Shown here one piece after another: positions 16,105-24,943 of a stretch of 57,285 nucleotides of DNA. How positions within the stretch are numbered: position 1 is the stretch's first letter; every line of letters starts with the position of its first letter. Position numbers and translations under genes: made by a program. The notes under the pieces are model-generated. The model saw nothing but the letters and a program-made list of their open reading frames with translations, searched no databases and had not been told where the DNA came from. Origin of the DNA: Lachnospiraceae bacterium UBA7182 (GTDB lineage: Bacteria > Bacillota > Clostridia > Lachnospirales > Lachnospiraceae); NCBI GenBank assembly GCA_002491115.1, contig DKVI01000085.1, positions 1-57,285 of the forward strand, given 5' to 3'.

Positions 16105-16192
16105 AAGTCTTCACACTCCTTTTTCTGTTTACAGTGTTTGCAGGTTAAAAAAAAATATGTAAAAAATATTTTGGATAAAATAAAAAAAGGGC

Positions 16193-16221
16193 TTGCTTTT
16201 TTAAAAAACCTGTGATATAGT
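16193..16221 (+). promoter_or_regulatory. Promoter of tRNA-Glu
   Basis: TTGCTT (16193-16198) and TATAGT (16216-16221) with 17 nt between, ending 25 nt before the tRNA. Confidence 0.65.
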
Positions 16222-16246
16222 ATCTAAGTCGGCAAGACAGACAGAT

Positions 16247-16318
16247 GGTAGATTGGTCAAGCGGTTAAGACGCCGCCCTCTCACGGCGGAAACAGGGGTT
16301 CGATTCCCCTATCTACTG
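16247..16318 (+). tRNA. tRNA-Glu(CTC)
   Basis: A 72-nt cloverleaf. Acceptor GGTAGAT pairs with ATCTACT (one G-T pair). The D-arm is GTC/GAC around AAGCGGTTAA. The anticodon stem CCGCC/GGCGG has loop CTCTCAC, giving anticodon CTC. The T-arm is AGGGG/CCCCT around TTCGATT, and the discriminator is G. CCA is not encoded. It reads GAG codons. Confidence 0.93.
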
Positions 16319-16327
16319 CTATTGAAT

Positions 16328-16359
16328 ACCCCGGGAACTAAGAGAAGCGTTTCCGGGGT
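16328..16359 (+). terminator. Terminator after tRNA-Glu
   Basis: An 11-bp stem (ACCCCGGGAAC with GTTTCCGGGGT, one G-T pair) with a 10-nt loop starts 10 nt after the tRNA. The following T-run is weak (GTTCTGTATCTTTC). Confidence 0.6.
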
Positions 16360-16397
16360 GTTCTGTATCTTTCTGTTGACAATTTTTGAAAAACTGC

Positions 16398-16425
16398 TTG
16401 CATTTACAGAAACTTGTGTTATACT
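16398..16425 (+). promoter_or_regulatory. Promoter of the rimP-nusA-infB operon
   Basis: TTGCAT (16398-16403) and TATACT (16420-16425) with a 16-nt spacer. The leader has a 9-bp hairpin at 16456-16477 (GTGGAC, AAAA loop, GTCCAC core) about 20 nt before the rimP ribosome-binding site. The hairpin could take part in control. Confidence 0.65.
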
Positions 16426-16511
16426 GTTAATAATTGAACATGCAGACTGAAGAAAGGGGTGGACAAAAGTCCACTCCTTCTTATGTGTAACGGAACAGGA
16501 GGGGACTACAT

Positions 16512-16976
16512 TTGGCCAGGGAAGTGTATGAACGAAAGACGGAAGCACTCTTAAAGCCTGTGATGGAAGAACATCATTTTGAGCTGGTAGATGTGGAATT
16601 TGTAAAAGAGGCAGGTACCTGGTACCTGCGGGCCTATATTGACAAGCCGGGCGGAATTACCATTGACGACTGCGAACTTGTAAGCAGGTCGCTTTCGGAT
16701 TTGCTGGATGAAGAGGACTTTATTAAGGAAACCTATATTCTTGAAGTAAGTTCGCCGGGACTTGGGAGGCCTTTGAAAAAGGACAAAGATTTTGAAAGAA
16801 GCCTGGGGGAATCGGTGGAAGTGAAATTGTTCAGGGCAGTAGACAGACAAAAGGAGTTTACGGGGATGCTGAAAGCCTGGGACAAAGATACCATAACTCT
16901 TGCATTTGAAGAAGGGGACGAGTGGACGGTAGAGAGGAGCAATATCGCCCTGATTCGCCTGGCATTTGATTTTTAA
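16512..16976 (+). CDS. rimP: Ribosome maturation factor RimP
   Basis: 154 residues. It starts at TTG 16512, with GGAGGGG at 16498-16504 and no ATG nearby. FELVDVEFVKEAGTWYLRAYIDKPGGITIDDCELVSR and EVSSPGLGRPL are the conserved RimP blocks (N-terminal alpha/beta domain), followed by the SH3-like C-terminal domain. RimP is needed for 30S subunit maturation. It is the first gene of the operon, 17 nt before nusA. Confidence 0.95.
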   Translation: MAREVYERKTEALLKPVMEEHHFELVDVEFVKEAGTWYLRAYIDKPGGITIDDCELVSRSLSDLLDEEDFIKETYILEVSSPGLGRPLKKDKDFERSLGESVEVKLFRAVDRQKEFTGMLKAWDKDTITLAFEEGDEWTVERSNIALIRLAFDF

Positions 16977-16993
16977 GGAGGATAAGACAGAAA

Positions 16994-18247
16994 ATGAACA
17001 CTGAATTAAAGATGGCGCTGGATATTTTGGAAAAAGAAAAAGATATCAGTAAAGATATCATGCTGGATGCCATTGAGAATTCGCTTATAACTGCGTGCAA
17101 AGGACAGTTTGGTAAGGATACGGACAATTTCCGTGTGACCATTGACCGCGATACCTGTGAGTTTCATGTATATGTGGAAAAGACGGTGGTAGAGGAAGTG
17201 GAGGACGATGTGACCGAAATCAGCCTGGATGCGGCGAAGCAGATCAGCGGCAGGTATGAACTGGGGGACATCGTGCAGGAAGAGATAAAATCCAAAGAGT
17301 TCGGGCGCATCACGACCCAGAACGCCAGAAACGTGATCCTGCAGAAAATCCGCGAGGAAGAGCGTAAAGTGCTGTTCAATCAGTATTATGCCAAGGAAAG
17401 AGACGTCGTTACAGGAGTGGTTCAGCGCTATATCGGGAAAAATGTAAGCGTGAATTTAGGCAAGGTAGACGCGATCCTGAATGAAAATGAGATGGTAAAA
17501 GGAGAAGTATTTACCCCGACGGAGCGTATCAAGGTTTATATTCTTGAAGTAAAAGATACGACCAGGGGGCCCAGAGTGCTGGTGTCCCGGACGCATCCGG
17601 AACTGGTGAAACGTCTGTTTGAGTCCGAAGTGACAGAAGTCAAGGACGGTATCGTGGAGATCAGAAGCATCGCCCGTGAGGCCGGTTCCCGTACCAAGAT
17701 CGCGGTCTGGTCCAACGATCCGGATGTGGACCCGGTGGGAGCCTGCGTGGGACTTAACGGCGCCCGCGTCAACTCCATTGTAAACGAATTAAGAGGAGAG
17801 AAGATCGATATCATCAACTGGAATGAAAACCCGGCGCTTCTGATCGAGAATGCTTTGAGCCCGGCGAAGGTGGTCGTAGTCCTGGCTGATCCCGAGGACA
17901 AGACCGCGAAAGTAGTCGTTCCTGATTATCAGCTCTCCCTTGCAATAGGTAAGGAAGGCCAGAATGCCAGACTGGCAGCCCGTCTGACCGGATTTAAGAT
18001 AGATATCAAGAGTGAGAGCCAGGCAAATGCCATCGAAGGGTTCTATGAAGGCTTCTATGACGACGAGGACGAGGACGACGAATACGACGAGGAAGCATAT
18101 TCTGACGAGGAAGCATATGATCCCGACGAAGCGTATGCAGACGAGGAAGCATATGATTCCGACGAGACGTATGCAGACGACAGGGAGCAGGACGAAGCGG
18201 ATGGCGGAGATGCTTCGGCGGATGAAGAGCAGGAAGCAGAAGAATGA
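16994..18247 (+). CDS. nusA: Transcription elongation/termination factor NusA
   Basis: 417 residues. An N-terminal RNA-polymerase-binding domain (~1-125) is followed by an S1 domain (~135-200, DVVTGVVQRYIGKNVSVNLG) and two KH domains (~200-345, VGACVGLNGARVNSIVNEL and LAIGKEGQNARLAARL). The last ~65 residues are extremely acidic and tyrosine-rich, with imperfect repeats of the type EAYDPDEAYADE. They replace the AR repeats found in proteobacterial NusA. AAGGAGG lies before the ATG. The stop overlaps the start of rnpM by 4 nt. Confidence 0.96.
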   Translation: MNTELKMALDILEKEKDISKDIMLDAIENSLITACKGQFGKDTDNFRVTIDRDTCEFHVYVEKTVVEEVEDDVTEISLDAAKQISGRYELGDIVQEEIKSKEFGRITTQNARNVILQKIREEERKVLFNQYYAKERDVVTGVVQRYIGKNVSVNLGKVDAILNENEMVKGEVFTPTERIKVYILEVKDTTRGPRVLVSRTHPELVKRLFESEVTEVKDGIVEIRSIAREAGSRTKIAVWSNDPDVDPVGACVGLNGARVNSIVNELRGEKIDIINWNENPALLIENALSPAKVVVVLADPEDKTAKVVVPDYQLSLAIGKEGQNARLAARLTGFKIDIKSESQANAIEGFYEGFYDDEDEDDEYDEEAYSDEEAYDPDEAYADEEAYDSDETYADDREQDEADGGDASADEEQEAEE

Positions 18248-18522
18248 GTACAGTAAGAAAAATACCCATGCGGCAGTGTATCGGGTGCGGCGAAATGAAG
18301 AGCAAAAGGGACATGATAAGGATTCTGCGGACGACGGATAATGAAATCCTCCTGGATACGACCGGCAGAAAAAATGGGCGGGGAGCCTATCTGTGCGGCA
18401 ATCCGGACTGCTTGGCAAAGGCGGTAAAGTCAAAAGGGCTGGAACGGGCGCTGAAGACGGGGGTTTCACAGGAAATCTATGACAACCTTGAAAAGGAGAT
18501 TGGAAAGCTTGCAGAAAAGTAA
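18244..18522 (+). CDS. rnpM: YlxR/RnpM RNA-binding protein
   Basis: 92 residues of the DUF448 family. PMRQCIGCGEMKSKRDMIRI holds the conserved C-x-x-C, and GRKNGRGAYLCGNPDCL is the second signature block. The family binds RNA; in Bacillus it is reported to interact with RNase P. It lies in the canonical position between nusA and ylxQ, overlapping both. Confidence 0.93.
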   Translation: MSTVRKIPMRQCIGCGEMKSKRDMIRILRTTDNEILLDTTGRKNGRGAYLCGNPDCLAKAVKSKGLERALKTGVSQEIYDNLEKEIGKLAEK

Positions 18523-18847
18523 GATTCTGGCTTATCTCGGCCTGGCGACCAGGGCGGGAAAGGCTGTGAGCGGAGAGTTTGGAGTGGAGAGATCCATAAG
18601 AAAGAAAAAGGCAAAGCTGGTGCTTGTATCGGAAGACGCCTCAGAACGCTCCGGCGAGAATTTTCGCAACATTTGTACTTACTATAAAGTGCCGCTGTAT
18701 TTTCTAGGAAGCAGAGAAGAGTTGGGAGCAGCCTGCGGGAAAGAAGCCAGGGTGTCGGCCGCGATCGAAGACGAGGGGCTGGCCATGGCGGCGATCCGCC
18801 GGCTTAAACAGGAATCAGGGATTGGAGGCGGTAAGTATGTCGAGTAA
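18509..18847 (+). CDS. L7Ae-family ribosomal protein YlxQ
   Basis: 112 residues if started at TTG 18509 (AAGGAG at 18493-18498). An ATG at 18479 would add ten residues and has no site. The sequence LAYLGLATRAGKAVSGEF...SIRKKKAKLVLVSEDASERSGENF is typical of the L7Ae/L30e K-turn-binding fold. It overlaps rnpM by 14 nt and infB by 11 nt. Confidence 0.88.
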   Translation: MQKSKILAYLGLATRAGKAVSGEFGVERSIRKKKAKLVLVSEDASERSGENFRNICTYYKVPLYFLGSREELGAACGKEARVSAAIEDEGLAMAAIRRLKQESGIGGGKYVE

Positions 18848-21668
18848 GAATATCCGCGTGTATGAACTCGCGAAGGAACTGAACAAAACAAGTAAAGAGA
18901 TCATGGCCGTACTGGCAGAGAAAAATATTGAGGTGACAACACATATGGCAACACTGGAAGATAATCAGGCATCGTTGGTGCGCGCTGCTGTTGGTAAGCC
19001 GGAAGCACCGGCAGAAAAGCAGCAGGCAGAGACGCAGGAGCCGAAAAGCGAGGCTTTACAGGAAGCAAAGCCCGTTCATAAAAAGAAAAAATTTATTGTG
19101 GTTCACAATCCGGAGAACAGCCGGGACAGGAAAAGCCCGGAGCGCAGACAGCCCCGCAAGCCGTCTCCGGAGCGCCCGCAGCAGAAGCGTGAACGTGCGG
19201 CTGCGCAGGAGCCGGAAGCGGAAGTAAAAAAAGAACCCCGGAGGGCGGAAGCAAAGAAACCCGAGGCAAGGACAGAGAGCCGTCCGCCTGTGCGCCAGGA
19301 AAATAAAAATCAGGATACTTCGGACCGTCCGAACGGCGGACGCCAGGAGCGTCCCCAGAACAGCCGTCCCGAGAACCGGGGCGGACAGGGCCAGAGAAGC
19401 GACAGAGGCGACCGCACGGACAGAAATGACAGAAACGGCGCAAGAGACCACCAGGGCTTCAGCCGGAACCGCGGGGGAGACCGTCCCCAGGGAGGCCGCC
19501 AGGACGGACGGAATAATACAGGCGACCGTCAGGGCTACAACAGGAATAATGGAGGTTCAGACAGGCCAAACTATAATCGAAGCGGAGACCGTCCCCAGGG
19601 AGGCCGCCAGGACGGACGGAATAATACAGGCGACCGTCAGGGCTTCAACCGGAGCCGCGGGGGAGACCGTCCCCAGGGAGGCCGCCAGGATAACCGCGGC
19701 GGACAGGGCGGAAGGAACACGCTGGGCCGTCAGATGAACAAAGCGTTCGAGACGCCTGTGGAGAGCAAGCCGGAAGGCAGAAGGTATGATAACCGCAGCC
19801 ATCAGAAACAGGAAAAGCAGTATAAGGATGCGGATATCAGCAGACTGAAGAACAAGCCGGGCAAGTTCATAAGACCGGAGACCCGCCCTGCCGCGCCGAA
19901 AAAGGAAGATCTGGAACCGAAGAAGCTTCCGCTGCCTGAAAGCATCAGCATCGCCGATCTGGCAGAGCGCATGAAGATTCAGCCTTCCGCGATTATTAAG
20001 AAACTGTTCCTGAGCGGCAAGATGCTGACGGTCAATTCCGAGCTGGATTTTGAGTCCGCGGGAGAGATCGCGCTGGAATATAACTTCGATCCGGAACCGG
20101 AAGAAAAAGAAGACGTGATCGGCAAGATGCTGGAGGATCAGGAGGACGCGGAAGAAACACTGGTGTCCAGAGCGCCGGTAGTCTGCGTTATGGGTCATGT
20201 AGACCATGGTAAGACTTCCCTTCTGGATGCGATCCGTGACACCCATGTGACGGACAAAGAGGCGGGCGGCATTACCCAGCATATAGGCGCTTATATGGTC
20301 TCTGTCGGGGATCGGAAAATCACATTTCTGGATACGCCCGGCCATGAGGCGTTTACCGCCATGCGTATGCGCGGCGCCAGCTCTACGGATATCGCGATCC
20401 TGGTGGTGGCCGCCGACGACGGTGTGAAACCCCAGACCGTGGAGGCAATCAGCCACGCCAAAGCGGCGGATGTGGAGATCGTTGTTGCCATCAACAAGAT
20501 CGACAAGCCGGGCGCCAATGTAGATAAGGTAAAACAGGAGCTGACCGAGTACGGACTGGTTGCGGAAGACTGGGGCGGAAGTACCATCTGCGTACCGGTT
20601 TCCGCCAAATCCAAAGAAGGTCTTGACAATCTTCTGGACATGGTGCTTCTGACTGCCGACGTGATGGAGTTGAAGGCCAATCCGAAACGGCAGGCGAGGG
20701 GTATCGTCATAGAGGCGGAACTGGATAAAGGAAAAGGTCCGGTTGCTACTGTGCTGGTTCAGAAAGGTACGCTGCATGTGGGCGATTTCATCGCGGCAGG
20801 CGCGTCTTACGGTAAAGTCCGTGCCATGATGGACCACAAGGGACGCAGGGTCAAAGAAGCAGGGCCGTCCATGCCGGTGGAGATTCTCGGATTAAATGAT
20901 GTGCCCATGGCAGGGGAGATTTTCGTATCTCCGCAGACCGATAAAGAGGCAAGAACCTTTGCAGAGACCTTTATTAAGGAAAGCAGAGAGAAGATGCTGG
21001 AAGATACGAAGCTTAAAATGTCTCTGGATGATCTGTATTCCCAGATTCAGTCCGGCAATTTAAAAGAGCTGAATCTTGTGATCAAAGCAGATGTGGCAGG
21101 TTCGGTGGAGGCAGTCAAGCAGTCGCTTCTTAAACTGTCCAATGAAGAGGTAGTGGTAAAATGTATCCACGGAGCCGTGGGCGCCATCAACGAGTCCGAT
21201 GTTTCTCTGGCAAGCGCGTCCAGCGCCATTATCATCGGATTCAACGTAAAAGTTGACGCTACGGCAAAAGAAACCGCGGAGCGGGAGAAAGTGGATATGC
21301 GCCTGTATCGGGTGATCTATGACGCCATCGCGGATGTGGAACGGGCAATGAAGGGCATGCTGGACCCGATCTTCGAGGAAAAAGTCATCGGCCATGCGGA
21401 GATCCGCCAGATCTTCAAGGCTTCCGGCGTGGGCAATATTGCAGGTTCCTATGTACTGGACGGTATGCTGCAGAGAAACTGCAAAATCCGTATTTCCAGA
21501 GAAGGCAAACAGATTTACGAAGGAGATCTGGCGTCTTTGAAGCGTTTTAAGGACGATGTAAAAGAAGTAAAAGCCGGGTTCGAGTGCGGCCTGGTATTTG
21601 ATAAATTCAACGATATCCAGGAACTGGATATTGTGGAAGGTTATATTATGGTAGAGGTGCCAAGGTAG
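18837..21668 (+). CDS. infB: Translation initiation factor IF-2
   Basis: 943 residues. ATG 18837 is preferred over the in-frame TTG 18822, since GGAGG lies just before it. An N-terminal IF2_N domain (SSKNIRVYELAKELNK) is followed by a long basic, R/G/N/Q-rich linker (~residues 60-330) with near-identical repeats such as DRPQGGRQDGRNN. A second IF2_N-like domain (~380-430) precedes the GTPase, with G1 GHVDHGKTS, G3 DTPGHE and G4 NKID. Domains II-IV end in IVEGYIMVEVPR. It places initiator tRNA on the ribosome. It is followed by rbfA 1 nt later. Confidence 0.97.
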   Translation: MSSKNIRVYELAKELNKTSKEIMAVLAEKNIEVTTHMATLEDNQASLVRAAVGKPEAPAEKQQAETQEPKSEALQEAKPVHKKKKFIVVHNPENSRDRKSPERRQPRKPSPERPQQKRERAAAQEPEAEVKKEPRRAEAKKPEARTESRPPVRQENKNQDTSDRPNGGRQERPQNSRPENRGGQGQRSDRGDRTDRNDRNGARDHQGFSRNRGGDRPQGGRQDGRNNTGDRQGYNRNNGGSDRPNYNRSGDRPQGGRQDGRNNTGDRQGFNRSRGGDRPQGGRQDNRGGQGGRNTLGRQMNKAFETPVESKPEGRRYDNRSHQKQEKQYKDADISRLKNKPGKFIRPETRPAAPKKEDLEPKKLPLPESISIADLAERMKIQPSAIIKKLFLSGKMLTVNSELDFESAGEIALEYNFDPEPEEKEDVIGKMLEDQEDAEETLVSRAPVVCVMGHVDHGKTSLLDAIRDTHVTDKEAGGITQHIGAYMVSVGDRKITFLDTPGHEAFTAMRMRGASSTDIAILVVAADDGVKPQTVEAISHAKAADVEIVVAINKIDKPGANVDKVKQELTEYGLVAEDWGGSTICVPVSAKSKEGLDNLLDMVLLTADVMELKANPKRQARGIVIEAELDKGKGPVATVLVQKGTLHVGDFIAAGASYGKVRAMMDHKGRRVKEAGPSMPVEILGLNDVPMAGEIFVSPQTDKEARTFAETFIKESREKMLEDTKLKMSLDDLYSQIQSGNLKELNLVIKADVAGSVEAVKQSLLKLSNEEVVVKCIHGAVGAINESDVSLASASSAIIIGFNVKVDATAKETAEREKVDMRLYRVIYDAIADVERAMKGMLDPIFEEKVIGHAEIRQIFKASGVGNIAGSYVLDGMLQRNCKIRISREGKQIYEGDLASLKRFKDDVKEVKAGFECGLVFDKFNDIQELDIVEGYIMVEVPR
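19475..19715 (+). repeat. In-frame repeats in the IF-2 linker
   Basis: The string GACCGTCCCCAGGGAGGCCG recurs at about 19479, 19587 and 19665 (periods 108 and 78 bp). The first two copies run on nearly identically for about 60 nt. All periods are multiples of three, so length changes by recombination would keep frame. Confidence 0.75.
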
Positions 21669-21669
21669 A

Positions 21670-22068
21670 ATGAGAAAAAACAGTATAAAAAATACCCGCA
21701 TCAACGGAGAAGTACAGAAAGTGCTGTCGGAGATCATCCGGAGAGAAATCAAAGATCCCCGCGTCAGTCCTCTGACCTCCGTGGTGCAGGTGTCCGTGGC
21801 CCCGGATCTTAAGACGTGTAAAGCGTATATCAGCGTGTTGGGAGACGAGAAAGCGAAGAATGCCACAGTGGAAGGGCTTAAAAGCGCGGTGGGCTATATC
21901 CGCCGCCAGCTTGCCCGGGAGCTGAATCTTCGTAATACCCCGGAAATTATCTTTATTGCGGATCAGTCCATCGAGTACGGTGTCAATATGTCCAGACGGA
22001 TTGACGAAGTGATCGGCGAAAGCAGCAGGGGTGCAGACGAAGAAAATGGGGAAGAGGGTATAGAATGA
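21670..22068 (+). CDS. rbfA: Ribosome-binding factor A
   Basis: 132 residues, KH-like fold. The N-terminal NTRINGEVQKVLSEIIRREIKDPR and the central VTSVxVSxDLKxCKxYxSV-like block (TSVVQVSVAPDLKTCKAYIS) are diagnostic. It acts in late 16S rRNA processing and cold adaptation. It starts 1 nt after infB and overlaps nrnA by 4 nt. Confidence 0.95.
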   Translation: MRKNSIKNTRINGEVQKVLSEIIRREIKDPRVSPLTSVVQVSVAPDLKTCKAYISVLGDEKAKNATVEGLKSAVGYIRRQLARELNLRNTPEIIFIADQSIEYGVNMSRRIDEVIGESSRGADEENGEEGIE

Positions 22069-23027
22069 TTCAATTTGATAGAGAACTGCAGGGGACAGGC
22101 GCAGTTGCCATAGCCGGACATATTCGGCCGGACGGCGACTGTGTGGGCGCCTGTGTCGGCCTTTGGAATTATATTCAGGACAATTTTCCGCATACAAAAG
22201 CAGAGATCTGGCTGGAGCAGCCGGATAAAAAGTTCGCGGTACTGGACGGCTTTGACGCGATCCGCACACCGGACGGAGAAAAAAGGGAGTATGACCTGTT
22301 CATAGCGGTGGACTGCGCTGCGCACGACCGGCTGGGAGGCGCCGCGGAGTATTTTGACAGTGCGAAAAAAACAATCTGCGTGGACCATCACATCAGCAAT
22401 CCGGGATATGCCGATGTCAATGAGATCGATCCGGATGCCAGTTCCACCTGTGAGGTTCTGTGCAGGATGATGGATGCCGGGAAAATATCCGTGAAAGCTG
22501 CCGCCGCGCTGTATACGGGAATCGCCCATGATACGGGCGTATTCCAGTACGGCTGTACTTCCCCGGATACCATGCGCGTGGCTGCCATGCTGATGGAGAA
22601 GGGGATTCCCTACACTTACATTCTGGAGGAGACATTTTATAAAAAGACGTATCTGCAGAATCAAATTCTGGGAAAAGCACTGCTGGAAAGTATGCTGATC
22701 CTGGACGGGAAAGGGATTGTGAGCCTGGTAAAACAGAAAGACATGGACTTTTTCGGTGTCACATCGGCAGATTTAGACGGGATTGTCAGCCAGTTAAAGC
22801 TGACGGAAGGCGTGGAAGCCGCGATCTTTTTGTATCAGACAGGGAATATGGAATATAAGGTGTCCCTGCGTTCCAAAGACAGGGTGGATGTGAATGCGGT
22901 CGCTTCCTACTTTGGCGGCGGCGGGCATAAGCGCGCGGCGGGCGTATCCATGAAAGGAACGTTCCATGACATTGTCAATAATCTGGCTTTACATATCGAA
23001 CACCAGTTAAAGCAGGAGAAACAGTGA
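22065..23027 (+). CDS. nrnA: DHH-family nanoRNase/pAp phosphatase NrnA
   Basis: 320 residues. The DHH domain has HIRPDGDCVGACVGL (motif I), AVDCAAHDR (motif II) and CVDHHISN (motif III). The DHHA1 domain ends with YFGGGGHKRAAG. This matches the bifunctional oligoribonuclease/3'-phosphoadenosine-5'-phosphate phosphatase family. It overlaps both neighbours by 4 nt, in the standard Firmicute order. Confidence 0.94.
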   Translation: MIQFDRELQGTGAVAIAGHIRPDGDCVGACVGLWNYIQDNFPHTKAEIWLEQPDKKFAVLDGFDAIRTPDGEKREYDLFIAVDCAAHDRLGGAAEYFDSAKKTICVDHHISNPGYADVNEIDPDASSTCEVLCRMMDAGKISVKAAAALYTGIAHDTGVFQYGCTSPDTMRVAAMLMEKGIPYTYILEETFYKKTYLQNQILGKALLESMLILDGKGIVSLVKQKDMDFFGVTSADLDGIVSQLKLTEGVEAAIFLYQTGNMEYKVSLRSKDRVDVNAVASYFGGGGHKRAAGVSMKGTFHDIVNNLALHIEHQLKQEKQ

Positions 23028-23920
23028 AGGACGGGATCATTAATATTTATAAGGAGCGCGGCTTTACCTCTCATGATGTGGTGGCAAAGCTGCGCGGCAT
23101 ATTAAAACAGAAAAAGATCGGGCATACAGGGACTCTTGACCCGGAAGCGGAGGGGGTCCTTCCTGTGTGTCTGGGAAAAGGCACCAGGCTGTGTGATCTT
23201 TTGACGGACCGGGATAAGACTTATGAAACAGTACTGCTTTTAGGGCAGTCTACGGATACCCAGGATACCACAGGCACGGTCCTTAAACAGGCAGAGGTAT
23301 CTGTCCGGGAAGAGCAGGTAAGAGAAGCGGTCATGAGTTTCGTGGGAGAATATGCCCAGGTGCCGCCCATGTATTCTGCGCTGAAGGTCAACGGGCAGAA
23401 GCTGTGCGATCTGGCCCGCGCCGGAAAAGTAGTAGAGCGTAAACCCCGCCTGGTCAGAATCTGCCGGATCGAGATCCTGGATATGGAGCTGCCCAGGGTG
23501 CGGATGTCCGTTTCCTGCTCCAAAGGAACCTATATCCGCACATTGTGTCATGATATCGGTGAAAAGCTGGGCTGCCATGGCTGTATGGAGCATCTTATAA
23601 GAACCAGATCGGGTATCTTTGATCTTCAAAAGAGCATTACGCTTTCGGAAGTGGAAAAGCTAAGAGATGAGGGCCGGCTGGACGAGATGATCCTGGCGGT
23701 TGACGAAGTATTCAAAGACCTTGCGTTTGTGACGCTGAAAGAAGAGCGCCAGAAGCTTGGATATAACGGAAATCCTTTTAAAAAATCGGATGTGGAGCAG
23801 GAAAACGCGGTTTTGGGAGAAGTCCGCGTATATGATCAGGAAGGCCGGTTTATCGGAATCTACCGGTACGATCAGGAGAGGCACTCTTACCGGCCGGTAA
23901 AAATGTTTTACGGAAAATAG
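23024..23920 (+). CDS. truB: tRNA pseudouridine-55 synthase TruB
   Basis: 298 residues. It starts at GTG 23024, overlapping the nrnA stop. GHTGTLDPEAEGVLPVCLGK contains the catalytic aspartate, and CSKGTYIRTLCHDIG is the other conserved block. The C-terminal extension of ~60 residues is longer than in minimal TruB and could be PUA-like. It makes pseudouridine 55 in the T-loop of tRNA. ribF follows after 10 nt. Confidence 0.95.
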   Translation: MKDGIINIYKERGFTSHDVVAKLRGILKQKKIGHTGTLDPEAEGVLPVCLGKGTRLCDLLTDRDKTYETVLLLGQSTDTQDTTGTVLKQAEVSVREEQVREAVMSFVGEYAQVPPMYSALKVNGQKLCDLARAGKVVERKPRLVRICRIEILDMELPRVRMSVSCSKGTYIRTLCHDIGEKLGCHGCMEHLIRTRSGIFDLQKSITLSEVEKLRDEGRLDEMILAVDEVFKDLAFVTLKEERQKLGYNGNPFKKSDVEQENAVLGEVRVYDQEGRFIGIYRYDQERHSYRPVKMFYGK

Positions 23921-23930
23921 AGAGAAAACG

Positions 23931-24872
23931 ATGGATTATGTGACAGGAACAACACAATTTCATATAGACGGTGCCTCGGCGGTGAGTCTTGGCAAATTTG
24001 ACGGGCTGCACAGAGGGCACCAGAAGCTGATCCGGCATGTGCTGCAGCAGAAAGACAAAGGGCTTCTTGCCACCATATTTACCTTTGAGAAAAATCCCAC
24101 CCGAATGCTGCAGGGATTGTCTTCTCAGAACATTATGACGAATGAAGAACGAAGATATATGCTGGAAACAGCAGGGATTGACCGTCTTCTGGAATGTCCT
24201 TTTGTGCCTGAGGTCGCCCATATGGAACCGGAGACGTTTGTGGAGGAAGTGCTTTTCGGACAGCTTCACGCAGGTTTCGTGGCGGTAGGAAAAGACTTTC
24301 GTTTCGGGCATCAGAGGAAAGGGGACTGCCGTCTTCTGGAAGAGATGGGAAAAAGGCTGGGCTTCCGGGTGGAAGTCCTGGAAAAAGAGGAAAGCCATGG
24401 CAGGGAGATCAGCAGCACCTATGTGCGGGAAGCACTCCATGAAGGAAATATTCCTCTGGCCAATGAACTGCTGGGATATCCGTACTTTGTCTGCGGGGAA
24501 GTGCTGCACGGAAGGCAGATCGGCAGAACACTGGGCCTTCCCACCACCAATCTGATTCCGCTGCCGGACAAGCTTCTGCCGCCTAACGGGGTCTATCTGA
24601 CCAGGACGTACCTGGAAGAGGACGAATATTACGGGATTACCAATATCGGTTACAAACCTACGGTAGGGGGAGAAGCACATAAGGGCGTGGAGACTTTTTT
24701 GTTTGATTTTAACGGGGATCTTTATGGAAAATATCTGAAAGTGGAGTTCCTGGAATATGAGCGGCCGGAGCAGAAATTCCATTCTCTGGAGGAATTAAAA
24801 GCGCGGATTTTGTCGGATGTTTACTGGGGAAAAAGCCGGATGTGTGTAAAATATGTAAAAAAAGGCTTGTAA
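23931..24872 (+). CDS. ribF: Bifunctional riboflavin kinase/FAD synthetase
   Basis: 313 residues. The N-terminal nucleotidyltransferase domain has LGKFDGLHRGHQKLI, VGKDFRFGHQRKGD and ISSTYVREAL. The C-terminal riboflavin kinase domain has GRTLGLPTTNL and NGVYLTRTYLE. It makes FMN and then FAD. It is the last gene of the nusA-infB operon; no strong terminator is visible before the next gene 72 nt away. Confidence 0.95.
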   Translation: MDYVTGTTQFHIDGASAVSLGKFDGLHRGHQKLIRHVLQQKDKGLLATIFTFEKNPTRMLQGLSSQNIMTNEERRYMLETAGIDRLLECPFVPEVAHMEPETFVEEVLFGQLHAGFVAVGKDFRFGHQRKGDCRLLEEMGKRLGFRVEVLEKEESHGREISSTYVREALHEGNIPLANELLGYPYFVCGEVLHGRQIGRTLGLPTTNLIPLPDKLLPPNGVYLTRTYLEEDEYYGITNIGYKPTVGGEAHKGVETFLFDFNGDLYGKYLKVEFLEYERPEQKFHSLEELKARILSDVYWGKSRMCVKYVKKGL

Positions 24873-24943
24873 GGCGCTGCGATTTAAGGTAGAATTTTTA
24901 TATATGTCACAACGGAATCAAGTACATAAGAGGTAAAAAAGCC

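Noticed and set aside
16247..16318. tRNA-Glu as a phage attachment site
   Set aside because: No integrase, tRNA 3'-end duplicate or phage genes adjoin it; core genes flank it on both sides.
19475..19715. IF-2 linker repeats as a CRISPR array
   Set aside because: The repeats are in-frame coding, irregularly spaced and without unique spacers.
19557..20837. 426-codon minus-strand frame opposite infB
   Set aside because: It is antisense to a clear IF-2 gene, without a start signal or family pattern; a by-product of codon use.
23850..24782. 310-codon minus-strand frame opposite ribF
   Set aside because: A shadow of ribF, with no start signal.
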